DNA of 64,000 bases, from NCBI RefSeq assembly GCF_000003815.2, contig NC_049981.1, positions 32,021,349 to 32,085,348 on the forward strand, written 5' to 3'. Every line of letters starts with the position of its first letter. Within the stretch, counting starts at the first letter, position 1. The position numbers were made by a program, and so were the translations under genes. The notes beneath the pieces are model-generated. The model was not told the DNA's origin and did not search any database. It worked only from the letters and a program-made list of their open reading frames with translations. Shown here piece after piece: positions 49,201-63,664 of the stretch. This DNA is from Branchiostoma floridae. Its lineage: Eukaryota > Chordata > Leptocardii > Amphioxiformes > Branchiostomatidae.

Positions 49201-52200
49201 GGAAGAAAGGGCTTCAGTTATAAGGGTTGGATATGAGCTTAGTTAATGAATGGTAAAAAGATGAACTGAGTTGCTGACGATCGATAGTGGGTGCTATATC
49301 AAACATTGGAATTTTCCCTTAGTACAAAATGTAATACTTAGCAACAACTTTTGCATGCTGGATATGAGGTAAGGTTGAAGGAAGACTGTTTTCGGGAAAA
49401 AAGGACATGAAAATCATTCTTTTGACTTATCAGTGCATTCTAACACTCTTTTGGCCCCCCTCCCCACCTTTCAGTATGGCTTTGCCCCGAAGGGCTCGAG
49501 CGTTGTGCTGTACAGCGATAAGAAGTACCGCCACTCCCAGTACTTCGTGCAGCCCAACTGGCCGGGAGGTGTGTATGCCACCGGAACCATGGCCGGCAGC
49601 CGCGCGGGCGCCATCGTCGCCGCGTGCTGGGCAACCATGATGAACATTGGAGAGGACGGTAGGGCCGACTCACTTTTTATAGAGGGGTGGTGGTCTGTTT
49701 ACAGCCATCTTGCCCTGACTGCACATACTTAGACCAGGTTGTTGCTTGTACATATTAAGCCAAACAGCATCTCTTAGAATAAGTTTCTGAGTAGTAACAA
49801 AATGAAAGAGGTTTAAAATTTTTGGTTTTGAATTGTTATGCAAGTAAAGGAAAGACATGATAAACATCGGATGACGGTAGGGCCGACTCACTTTTTACAG
49901 AGGGGTGATGGTCTGTTTGCAACCATCTTGCTCTGCCTGATTCTTTTACATACTTAGGCCAGGTTGTTGCTTGTACTTATTTAGCCCAACAGTATGTCTT
50001 AGAATAAGTTAATGAGTACAAAATTAAAGACATTTAAAAATTTGGTTTTGAAGGTTTATGCAAGTAAAGAAAAGACATGAAAAACATCGGATGACGGTAG
50101 GGCCGACTCACTTTTTACAGAGGGGTGGTGGTCTGTTTGCAGCCATCTTGCTCTGACTGATTTCTTTTACATACTTAGGCCAGGTTGTTGCTTGTACTTA
50201 CTAGTATTTAGCCAAACAGCATCTCTTAGAATAAGTTTCAGAGAAGTAACGAAAGAGGTTTAAAATCTTTGGTTTTGAAGGGTTATGCAAGTAAAGGAAA
50301 GACATGAAAAACATCGGAAAGGACGGTAGGGCCGACTCACTTTTTTTGAGGGGGTGTTTGACATGCATCCCTCCCTGATGTCTTAATGAATCAGGCTAGA
50401 TTTTTTATTATCATAATTATGCTTAGGCCAGGGTTTTACTTATTTGGAACAACATCCCTTGGAATAAGTTTCCGAATAGCATCAAAAAGAAAAACATTTG
50501 GAAAGTTTCTTTTTAAGGGTTATGCTAGTAACTAAAAGCTTATTAGATTGTTAAACATATTAGGGGAAAAGTACTTAGGTTCCATGTACGTTGAGTGGAA
50601 GGCAAGGGCATGCATGTATTGCTTTTGATTCTACAACCCTAAAAAGGGACTGAGAGATCTACATGCATGATATGACAGTTCTTGCCCTTTGTAAGTTGCT
50701 GTGTGAGCTAGCTCAATCTGCCCAAACACAAGCCTATCATTTTTGCCATTTATATGTTAAATATACGTTGACGTGATATCCTGTTTCCTAGGCTACGTTG
50801 ACATGATATCCCATTTCCTAGGCTACGTTGAGAGCACCAAGAAGATCGTGAAGGCCGCCCGCTACATCGCCAAGGAACTGAAGAAGATCGACGGAATCTT
50901 CGTGTTCGGCGAGCCTGAGGTCAGCGTGGTCGCCTTCGGATCCGAGGTGTTTGACATCTACAGGGTGTCCAACACTCTCACCGCCAAGGGCTGGAACCTG
51001 AACTCACTGCAGTTCCCATCAAGGTAGGGGGGTCTTCAAGTACAGGGGGTCTTAAGCATCAGGGGGGTCTTCAAGTACAGGGGGGGTAGTAGCAAGGGGG
51101 TATCCAACACTCTCACTGCCAAGGGCTGGAACCTGAACTCACAGCAGTTCCCCTCAAGGTAGGGGGGTCTTCAAGTACAGGGGGTCTTAAGCATCAGGGG
51201 GGTCTTCAAGTACAGGGGGGTAGTAGCAAGGGGGTGTCCAACACTCTGACTGCCAAGGGCTGGAACCTGAACTCACTGCAGTTCCCATCAAGGTAGGGGG
51301 GTCTTCAAGTACAGGGGGTCTTAAGCATCAGGGGGGTCTTCAAGTACAGGGGGGTAGTAGCAAGGGGGTCTCCAACACTCTGACCGCCAAGGGCTGGAAC
51401 CTGAACTCACTGCAGTTCCCATCAAGGTAGGGGGTCTTCAAGTACAGGGGGGTAGGAGCAGGGGGGTCTTCAAGTACAGGGGGGTCTTATTATGAAATGT
51501 TCAAGGGTGGGAACTTAAAGTCTCTGCAGTTCCCCTCAATTAAGGTAGTGGAGTCTTGTTCAAGTACAGACAGTAGGAGCAAGTGGTCTTAAACACCAGG
51601 GGGATCGTGCTAAGAGTAAATCTGTAACCGTTCTTAATGTACATGGGGAATTGTTTCTGATTGAATGATATTTGCAAGCATGTTTGATTTGTAGTGCATG
51701 TTGTTGTTACACGTTTTTTTGTGTGCAAATTATGCAAGCTAAATGAAGGAACAACAAAGTGGAGAGAGTTTAAGAACGACAAGGAAGAAAAAAAATTATT
51801 ATCAGTATATTGAATTGTCACAGGTTAAAAAGTTAAACCCTTCCCGCGCCTGGTGGCGCATAGGGCGGTGCCCATCTCTGTTTCATTAGCCCTGGGTCAC
51901 ACAACGCAATCACTACAGCAGGGGGCTAGTCCACTGGTAGTGGTGTGTGTTCAACTTCCATACTCTTTCCCGAATGCTGAGTGCTAAGCAGAGAAAGCAG
52001 CATGTACCATTTTTAAAGTCTTTGGTATGACTCGGCCGGGATCAAACTCACGACCTTCCGAATGCAAGGCAAACACTCTACCCACTAGGCCATTGCATCG
52101 GCCGCATCGTAATTGTCACAGGGCTCCCTTGGAAATCAGTCTGTTAGACTGAAGGGACCACCCTACAAGATCAATACATAAATAAATAAAGAATATGCCA

Positions 52201-53147
52201 GAACCTGTAAACAAAATCCTGTCTAAAGCCAGACTGCTTGCCTTCCCAGCATCCACCTGTGCTGCACGCTGTGCCACACCCTTCCCGGCGTCACCGACCG
52301 CTTCATCAACGACGTGAAGAACGCCGTGGCCGACGCCCTGGCCGACCCGCAGGCAAAGACAACCGGACAGGTCTGTAGGAACGTTTAGATTAAATTTTAA
52401 AGATTCCACCCATCTGTCCTTGGAACAAGCATGGCGGTCTTAATCGTCATGTAAGACAGGATATAGGAGAATGCTTGCACACAACCAGGATATACTAACT
52501 TAAAGTTACTGTGCTCTGAGGAAGGTGTCTGTTAGACACCGAAACGTAAGCGCAGTAAGTACATCCCGGTTGTGTATAAGAATTCTCCTATATCCTTTAT
52601 TCTACCAACCTGATAAAATTATTTCCCGAATCATGTAACTTAAAGACAGTCTTTTAAAGATGTACTCAGACAAACAGCTGCATCAGTCTGTGTTTTTTAG
52701 GCCTCTGACAGCTCTCATCATGAAAGATTTGTCCTGTCTATCCGTTCTGCTGAGTGGTAGTTCGTGCTGCCTATCAGTACCCTATGAATGTGTCTGAACA
52801 TGTATCACAGCTGATGCACTAGAAGATAACAACAACTCATATTCTACTTATCTCATTATAGCCTGATTAAATCTCGATTATAGCAGCCCGCCCAACATCC
52901 GCCGCCATGGGGAGGGCCAGTTCCAGCCCCGGTCATCAGCAGAGTTTGTGTTACACAGATTAATCTCATTAGACTATAGAGAAAATAAAACATTGAATTG
53001 TTGTACTTTCAGGGTGCCATCTACGGAATGGCTCAGAGCGTGCCAGACCGCAAGATCATCGCTGACATTGCCTGGGGATACCTCGACTGTGTGTACGACA
53101 TCAAGCGCAAGGACAAGGATGGGCCTGTCAACGGCATGCATCACTGA
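40294..53147 (+). CDS. SGPL1: Sphingosine-1-phosphate lyase, complete 15-exon gene
   Basis: PLP-dependent ER membrane enzyme that cleaves phosphorylated sphingoid bases to a long-chain aldehyde and phosphoethanolamine, the exit step of sphingolipid catabolism. Coding exons read here: 40294-40332, 43122-43287, 43936-44003, 44581-44728, 45535-45614, 45818-45946, 46285-46373, 46620-46728, 47695-47730, 48176-48238, 48722-48868, 49475-49658, 50822-51023, 52250-52370, 53013-53147. All have AG/GT borders and compatible phases and give 571 residues (human 568). Visible features: one membrane segment at about residues 44-64 ([20 protein letters not shown]), [19 protein letters not shown] (about 214-218), HVDACLGG, and SADTHK with the PLP-binding lysine at 358, the last codon of exon 11. 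Exon 1 (13 codons, starting [10 protein letters not shown]) is the least certain; it was chosen because it ends in phase 0 at GTAAGT. Several exon borders are tandemly duplicated in the adjacent introns. Family assignment is near certain. Confidence 0.95.
40730..41362. mobile_element. Long inverted-repeat transposon in SGPL1 intron 1
   Basis: Two near-identical inverted arms of about 200 bp, beginning CAGGGGTGCCTAAGC and ending with its complement, flank a spacer of about 220 bp. The arms are built from repeated ACGAATCACTATG and TATGAAATTCG units. The 5-bp direct repeat AAAAC lies immediately outside both ends (40725-40729, 41363-41367). The CAGGG end is hAT-like, but a hAT insertion would be expected to leave 8 bp. 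A related left end begins at about 63794 (CAGGGATGCCTAAGCC). Confidence 0.8.
44100..44600 (+). repeat. SGPL1 exon 4 acceptor duplicated four times
   Basis: Polypyrimidine-AG followed by an ATCCAG/ATTCAG-type exon start occurs with pseudo-exon starts at 44130, 44330 and 44457 and the true exon at 44581. Each copy carries 100-200 bp of the preceding intron (TTTG-rich, with AAAGTTCCT or a variant) plus about 20 exonic bases before diverging. Only the last copy continues into the conserved coding sequence. Confidence 0.8.
45110..45260. repeat. Foldback repeat in SGPL1 intron 4
   Basis: TATGATTTTGTCATATGTCA and GTCAGACGTTTCAGACA are mirrored by TGTCTGAAACGTCCGACTG and TTTCCAAAATCATCTCCAG. A relative lies at 32540-32790, and a decayed fragment at about 48275-48385. 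Confidence 0.65.
47388..47598. mobile_element. TACTGTAAATGCA-family foldback MITE, copy 3 (SGPL1 intron 8)
   Basis: 211-bp copy in the intron before the 36-base exon 9, with ends TACTGTAAATGCAG and GCATTTACAGTA. Degraded partial relatives occur at about 30996-31080 and 62324-62407 (the latter in an RNLS intron). Confidence 0.85.
48440..48735 (+). repeat. SGPL1 exon 11 acceptor and 5' half present three times
   Basis: TTTG-rich tract, TTTACAG and the exon start LGKRYxIPVHVDA occur at 48473, 48616 and 48722 (true exon). Copy 1 reads tyrosine where the real exon has the conserved cysteine (HVDAYLGG) and hits an in-frame TGA at 48551. Copy 2 keeps HVDACL, then diverges and reads into copy 3 out of frame. 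Both are truncated and cannot replace the real exon, which alone encodes the PLP lysine. Confidence 0.9.
48974..49025 (+). repeat. Duplicate of SGPL1 exon 11 3' end and donor
   Basis: About 110-150 bp after the true exon 11 donor (GT at 48869), its last 45 or so bases recur, ending CTCACAAG/GTAGAT with GT at 49022. The copy reads SISANTHK instead of SISADTHK. A possible acceptor (TTCCAG) sits at its upstream edge, so it could in principle behave as a tiny cryptic exon. Confidence 0.8.
49640..50400 (+). repeat. SGPL1 exon 12 donor region, four tandem units of about 220 bp
   Basis: The true donor is GT at 49659. Copies of its context (GACGGTAGGGCCGACTCAC) follow with GT at 49877, 50097 and 50326, spaced 218, 220 and 229 bp. 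Each unit carries about 20 bases derived from the exon 12 end (ATGA-AACATYGG) before the donor and then the same intron sequence. The copies lack the rest of the exon. Confidence 0.9.
50762..50835 (+). repeat. 30-bp duplication at the SGPL1 exon 13 acceptor
   Basis: The motif TTTCCTAGGCTACGTTGA occurs at two acceptors exactly 30 bp apart (exon starts 50792 and 50822), with a third partial copy upstream. Because 30 is a multiple of three and the segment has no stop, use of the upstream AG would insert ten residues ([10 protein letters not shown]) in frame before GYVES. The downstream AG matches the family. Confidence 0.8.
50960..51550 (+). repeat. SGPL1 exon 13 3' end and donor repeated five times
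   Basis: The true donor is GT at 51024. The last 50-60 bases of the exon ([19 protein letters not shown]) plus donor and G-rich intron recur with donors at 51159, 51293, 51426 and, degenerate, 51545 (periods about 135, 134, 133, 119). The copies keep the reading frame ([11 protein letters not shown]) with few changes, but their upstream sides are G-rich and lack a good polypyrimidine tract. Confidence 0.92.
51840..52105 (-). mobile_element. tRNA-derived SINE in SGPL1 intron 13
   Basis: Read on the minus strand, the element starts with a tRNA-like head: A-box TAGTGGGTAGAG (52075-52086) and B-box GTTTGATCCC (52038-52047) at normal spacing. A non-tRNA body runs to a GC-rich tail at about 51845. 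The B-box is one base off the canonical GTTCGATCC. It sits just before SGPL1 exon 14, opposite to the gene. Confidence 0.7.
52446..52610. repeat. Foldback repeat in SGPL1 intron 14
   Basis: GGATATAGGAGAATGCTTGC and CACAACCAGGATATACT are mirrored by GTACATCCCGGTTGTGTAT and GAATTCTCCTATATCC around a GGTGTCTGTTAGACACC palindrome. Confidence 0.7.
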
Positions 53148-53284
53148 GGTGCTAAGTGGCCTTGGATTTTAATCAGCAGCCCCAGAGAGGCTGTAAAGGG
53201 CCTTGGATAAATGTTAAACTGTACCCACGTTTCCAAATAGCTGACAGTGAAGAAAATGTCATATGGATTTTGCAACTTACTTAA

Positions 53285-53512
53285 GGCCACACCAATTTAT
53301 GTTTTTGGTTCTCAGTTTTTTAAAGATATCATAAACTGGAGGACCATAATAAAAGCACATCCTGTGGAAAACATTTATGCCTTAGGTGCACTCAGTTTTA
53401 TGGAATAAAGACAGTCAAGTTTTTTTCTCCCACCCCACTGCTTTTATGATGTCTGCTTGCCATATTTTCACCTTAAAGTTTCTGAGAACCAAGTAGATAA
53501 ATTGGTGTGGCC
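53285..53512. mobile_element. PIF/Harbinger-like MITE, shorter relative, 3' of SGPL1
   Basis: Begins GGCCACACCAATTTATG and ends AATTGGTGTGGCC, flanked by TAA and TTA. It carries an AATAAA at 53404-53409, the first polyadenylation-signal hexamer after the SGPL1 stop codon at 53147, so the SGPL1 3' end may be supplied by this element. Confidence 0.7.
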
Positions 53513-54206
53513 TTATGTGTGAACTTCACCCATATTTTGTAAGTCATACAAAAATTCTCTCACATCTTAGCGTCAGTACCTTTGTCCAGCTCAGCATAAG
53601 CAGATGTAAATCACGGTCCTGAAAAGTTTTTAAAAAAAATGATAATAATGATATAAATGTATGAAGTGTGCTGCTTACATGACTGGTGGAATTTACGGGT
53701 TATTTTTCACCAAGTTTCTGTAAGTAGTATAATTTCTACCTCTCACTAGCATCAGTATTTTTGTCCAATTCGGTACGGAGACAGTTGGTAATCACAGAAC
53801 AAAAAAATAAGTGTAAAGATTTAAAAAAAAAAACTTATTGAGAAGAGATTTTGGAGGGTTGGCAACATCCAGTGCAGTGGAAGGAAATAGAGGGGAGTTC
53901 TGTTTGATACAGGCTCTCTGTAGGGTGACGAAAACACATCATGCACAGCATTGAGTTGTGTCATGTGAGGGGACCAGATGGAGGGGAAGGAGGAGGGAAA
54001 ATACTTTTATCCAAACACTCAAACCCCAAAAATGTTTGCTCATTTCTGGGAAAAGATATTGAGTAGAATTTCTGATATTGGATTGCTGAACGGCATTCTT
54101 CCCTGTGGTACTTGGTTTGAAAACCATATAGTAGCACACGGGTGGTGCTGGGATCACTCATAAATTGCAAAATTTAGCTGCCTACATGCACATGTTGCTG
54201 TCCTGC

Positions 54207-55212
54207 AACCAATGGGATAACAGAACAGTCCCAAATAACCAAAGGAATAACAGAACAGTCCCAAATAACCAATGGGATAACAGAACAGTCCCAAATAACC
54301 AATGGGATAACAGAACAGTCCCAAATAACCAATCGGATAACAGAACAGACCCAAATAACCAATGGGATAACAGAACAGTCCCAAATAACCAATGGAATGA
54401 CAGAACAGTCCCAAATAACCAATGGGATAACAGAACAGTCCCAAATAACCAATGGGATAACAGAACAGTCCCAAATAACCAATGAGATAACAGAACAGTC
54501 CCAGATAACCAATGGGATAACAGAACAGTCCCAAATAACCAATGGGATAACAGAACAGTCCCAAATAACCAATGGAATGACAGAACAGTCCCAAATAACC
54601 AATGGAATGACAGAACAGTCCCAAATAACCAATGGGATAACAGAACAGTCCCAAATAACCAATAGGATAACAGAACAGTCCCAAATAACCAATGGGATAA
54701 CAGAACAGTCCCAAATAACCAATGGGATAACAGAACAGTCCCAAATAACCAATGGGATAACAGAACAGTCCCAAATTACCAATGGGATAACAGAACAGTC
54801 CCAAATAACCAATTGGCTAACAGAACAGTCCCAAATAACCAATATAATAACAAAACAGTCCCAAATAACCAATGGAATGACAGAACAGTCCCAAATAACC
54901 AATAGGATAACAGAACAGTCCCAAATAACCAATATAATAACAGAACAGTCCCAAATAACCAATGGGATAACAGAACAGTTCCAAATAACCAATGGGATAA
55001 CAGAACAGTCCCAAATAACCAATATAATAACAGAACAGTCCCAAATAACCAATGGGATAACAGAACAGTTCCAAATAACCAATATAATAACAGAACAGTC
55101 CCAAATAGCCAATGGGATAACAGAACAGTCCCAAATAACCAATGGGATAACAGAACAGTCCCAAATAACCAATAGGATAACAGAACAGTCCCAAATAACC
55201 AATAGGCTTAGA
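54207..55212. repeat. 30-bp CCAAT minisatellite 3' of SGPL1
   Basis: About 33 units of exactly 30 bp whose core is AATAACCAATGGGATAACAG plus AACAGTCCCA. Variation is concentrated in the three or four bases after CCAAT. Each unit has an AACCAATGG-type NF-Y match. Because 30 is a multiple of three, long frames stay open on both strands; these are not genes. Confidence 0.97.
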
Positions 55213-55279
55213 GCAATAGTAAACAACCAACAGGAAAAAGAAGAACGATCTAAAATGACCAAAGGGTTTTAAAAAAACA

Positions 55280-56319
55280 CAATGTGTCGGGAGAATAATT
55301 ACTACTATGCAGAGGATAATCTGCCATATACTGGAACCTACATGTATATCGCCTGAGGTTTGTTAATAGTTGGAAGTGTTTTATGTTAAGACATGTCCAA
55401 CATTGTACAGCTGTTTAAAGGTGAATGCCTCTGTAAAAATACAAAACAAAGAGAAAGCGCACATGATATGATATTAAGAACATGGCAATAAAACGTTGGT
55501 GTACTAGATCATCCTAGCCATGCTTGGTGTGGAAATATTCAATGACTTTACCGAAAAAGGGGAGTCGACAAAAATCCGTGGCCAAGCATCTATGCTGCTG
55601 TGTTGACAAATCAGTTGCCTTGATGTGGGAAAGAAAAACAATAAAATTTTCTGCTAACAAAAGCTTGATTCTATACAAGGTTCTGCGACGTAAATATAAT
55701 TTTTGCATTGTATATTTCTGTAAAACTTGTCTGCTTTTCCTTATTAAGCAACAAAGAAATGCAAGTATCTGTTTGTTATGTTTATGATTATCTCTTGGTC
55801 AAGTTGTATAATTTTGGTGTGTATGTACACGTACGTAACCGTGATAAGGTAATATGTGAAGATATTGATATAATTTTCTGTCGTTGAAGGTTTTTACATA
55901 TCCATTCCTTAGACATGGAAATTTTATATTTTACCTCATATCGAGTGAACTGTGATATCCGTAAAGATTGACTGATAAAGACATTCAAAAGATATACACA
56001 ATGTTTCGGTTGCAACATTCTTATACTTGTATACATGTCTCGTAACTATATGAACAATCGACTAGATGTTGTTAGGACTCAGTAGCCAACCAGTATTTAC
56101 GAAGTCTTGGAAACAAAACTTGCCAAAGACAGACAAGAGACAACTGCTGTAACGTTGGTGCTTAACACTGCCCTTGCGCAGTGGTGCTACCTTCAACAGT
56201 TAGACATTTTGTATGGAGATACGAACATTTATCAAAAGCTCCGTGGGAGATACGATCATCTCTCTGTTGTCAAATGTAGAGATGTAGAACTGAGTGATAT
56301 CTGGCGAGGCTAGACAGAT
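55280..56319. other. Intergenic, SGPL1 to RNLS
   Basis: AT-rich, no gene recognised. AATAAA hexamers at about 55487 and 55640 could serve as distal SGPL1 polyadenylation signals. Confidence 0.35.
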
Positions 56320-56855
56320 ACACACATGTAACGTTTGATACTACATCGTACATCAGACTGTGACACATGTAACGTTTGATACTACATTGTACATCAGACT
56401 GTGACACATGTAACGTTTGATACTACATTGTACATCAGACTGTGACACATGTAACGTTTCATACTACATTGTACATCAGACTGTGACACATGTAACGTTT
56501 GATACTACATTGTACATCAGACTGTGACACATGTAACGTTTGATACTACATTGTACATCAGACTGTGACACATGTAACGTTTGATACTACATTGTACATC
56601 AGACTGTGACAACTGTAACGTTTGATACTACATTGTACATCAGACTGTGACACATGTAACGTTTGTTACTACATTGTACATCAGACTGTGACAACTGTAA
56701 CGTTTGTTACTACATTGTACGTCAGACTGTGACACATGTAACGTTTCATACTACATCAGACTGTGACACATGTAACGTTTGATTCTACATTGTACATCAG
56801 ACTGTGACACATGGAGCGTTTGATACTACATTGTACATCAGACTGTGACAACTGA
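56320..56855. repeat. 41-bp minisatellite
   Basis: About 13 units of ACACATGTAACGTTTGATAC followed by TACATTGTACATCAGACTGTG, with two short units and a few substitutions. Confidence 0.96.
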
Positions 56856-56921
56856 AGTGGATCTCTATGAGTCAATACAGGAATCAATGTGAATTCTGTC
56901 TTGCGTGATTTTTGTTGTAAC

Positions 56922-57621
56922 TAGAGTCCATTCCAAGACACCATGCGGATGTTTGTTGCCATTGTTTAGAATTGATTTTAAAGTTTTGTAATTATATGTC
57001 AAGGACATTTGATACTTCAGAAATATTTTTAACACTGTTTCAACTTTATAAATATTTCCCTGGTCCTGTAAAACTTTGGAAATATTCATGGTGTGGAATT
57101 GTATACTTCTAATGGTTTCTAAATAATGATAACAGCATTCTACCATTATTTACCATTTTCTACCATTTTTTGTAAATGGTTGGGTGGGCTGGGCAGATAG
57201 CAATTCACACATCCTTGCAAAGTATGGTTGGGTGCCATGCAACAATGGCCCACCACAAAGGATCCACCAGTGCCCAGCAGTGAAAGCTAAAAATATACAG
57301 ATGCAACAATAGGGCTTACTTTTATGGGGGCAATAAACTAATTTTACCATTTGGCCAGGTTTACCATTTTTTGTAAATATTTGTAAATGTGAAATAATCA
57401 CAGAGAGGTTTCACAATTATTCTACATAAAGATATTTTTGTACAGTTACTTTCAAAATGTTTCTAAAATATTCAAATAAATTCAAATAAATGAGTATTTT
57501 CTTAGTCAATTTTTTTAAAATAATTTAATTATTGTGGCTCAGATATTCTTTTATTCAAAATAATTCAGACTAATTATAAATATCGCCTAAAAACCCTCAT
57601 GGTGTCTTGGAATGGACTCTA
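56922..57621. mobile_element. Mariner-like foldback element with 24-bp inverted ends
   Basis: The left end TAGAGTCCATTCCAAGACA (to 56945) is matched by its complement at 57598-57621, including the terminal TA on each side. The inside is AT-rich without coding capacity and holds repeated TACCATTTTxTGTAAAT segments. It could be a Tc1/mariner MITE of about 700 bp. Confidence 0.65.
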
Positions 57622-57732
57622 TATCAGATTTTCAGATTGGTAATAGCACCTTCCTTGTATGTAGTTAGATATACCAATTTTGGATCAGGATAATGAAAGC
57701 GAAGTGATTTCAATCCATTTTTTTTTTACTGA

Positions 57733-58093
57733 GGCCACACCAATTTAATTTCTTGGTTCACGGATTCGCTCGCTCCTATTTTTTAGAAAATAAAATAAAA
57801 ATAAAAATCACCACTCAGCAAATTTTCACCATTAATGAAGCCATTCACCAACTTTCTGGTGTAGCAAATTGGCCTTTATATTATAAGCTCCTTAAAGTGT
57901 GGGTACAGGTGCTGTTACTGTACAATAATAGTGTTTTTGTACTTTTTTCAAGCTGAAAACTTTTTTTCTTCATGTTTTGGATTAGTCGTTACCTTTACCC
58001 CAACCATTTTACAATTTTTATTTTTATTTCGCCCTCTCGCTCCATATTTTTTATGAAAAAATCCGTGAACCAAGAAGTTAAATTGGTGTGGCC
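57733..58093. mobile_element. PIF/Harbinger-like MITE, copy 2
   Basis: 361-bp element almost identical along its length to the one at 30478-30845, flanked by TGA on both sides (57730-57732, 58094-58096). The high similarity suggests recent mobility. The short open frames inside both copies are incidental. Confidence 0.85.
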
Positions 58094-58238
58094 TGAAGAG
58101 CTATTGATCTTGTGATAGAAAGGGCAGATGCTATGTACCAGGGAAAATTCAGGAAATTCCATAAAGCTCTTTTCAACAAGCACTATGAACCATGATGAAC
58201 AGCATTGCCCAAAAACTTGTTCCATATGCATTTACTTC

Positions 58239-58390
58239 AAAACACCGACGGCAAGGTGAAGAATAGTTTCTCTCAACAAGAGCTATTTACTATGACAAGT
58301 AATGCAAATACTGTTAAAACACCGATGGCAAGGTGAAGAATAGTTTCTCTCAACAAGAGTTATTTACTATGGCAAGTAATGCAACTTTGT
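58239..58390. repeat. Direct duplication, about 76-bp unit
   Basis: Two copies of AACACCGAYGGCAAGGTGAA, GAATAGTTTCTCTCAACAAG, ATTTACTATGRCAAGTAATG upstream of RNLS. Confidence 0.85.
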
Positions 58391-58680
58391 CATTTTAGGA
58401 CTAGCACTCACCAATACTTCTTCTTTGGGGTAGTTCAGTGATACATTTCAATAGATTATAGCATTTGGGGTCTGTTTTTACAACATTTGGACACTCTTTT
58501 GTAGTATTCCTAGGAGGAGGCATGCCACTTGTGAAGTGCAATGTTCTAGAAAAAGAGTGTGTTTCAAAGACAGATATTTTATATGATATAAAACACGGAG
58601 AGGAGCAGATCCTCACATCTGCTTGGAGATTAGGAAGTATCTGCAGTACAGACTATGACTGCAAGATGACGCTGCTGTAA

Positions 58681-58817
58681 GCGCGAGGGAGTTGCATAAA
58701 CAGGTCAAAGGTTACAAAACAGTGAGGAAGATCAGTCGGCGCCGGTGTGCTCTATATTCTACAACTACTGGACAGTATTTCTCTCCACACATTTGCTTTG
58801 TTGCTGCACTGTCCACC
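58681..58817 (+). promoter_or_regulatory. Putative RNLS proximal promoter / 5' UTR with a DR1 element
   Basis: The stretch just before the RNLS start codon becomes GC-richer and contains AGGTCA-A-AGGTTA at 58702-58714, a direct repeat with 1-bp spacing of the type bound by HNF4 and RXR heterodimers, about 105 bp before the ATG. No TATA box is evident. The transcription start is unknown. Confidence 0.3.

Positions 58818-63664
<4,847 letters not shown>

Noticed and set aside
51840-52105. tRNA gene
   Set aside because: A- and B-boxes are present, but the sequence continues into a non-tRNA body and cannot close an acceptor stem, as expected for a SINE.
54207-55212. CRISPR-like array
   Set aside because: Units are contiguous 30-bp repeats with no unique spacers, in a eukaryotic intergenic region without cas genes.
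54174-55272. Open frames of 291 and 362 codons on opposite strands
   Set aside because: They are produced by a 30-bp repeat whose length is a multiple of three; several frames are open at once and the peptides are pure repeats.
58465-58680. 71-codon plus-strand frame upstream of RNLS
   Set aside because: No family resemblance, and it ends just before the RNLS promoter region; likely chance.
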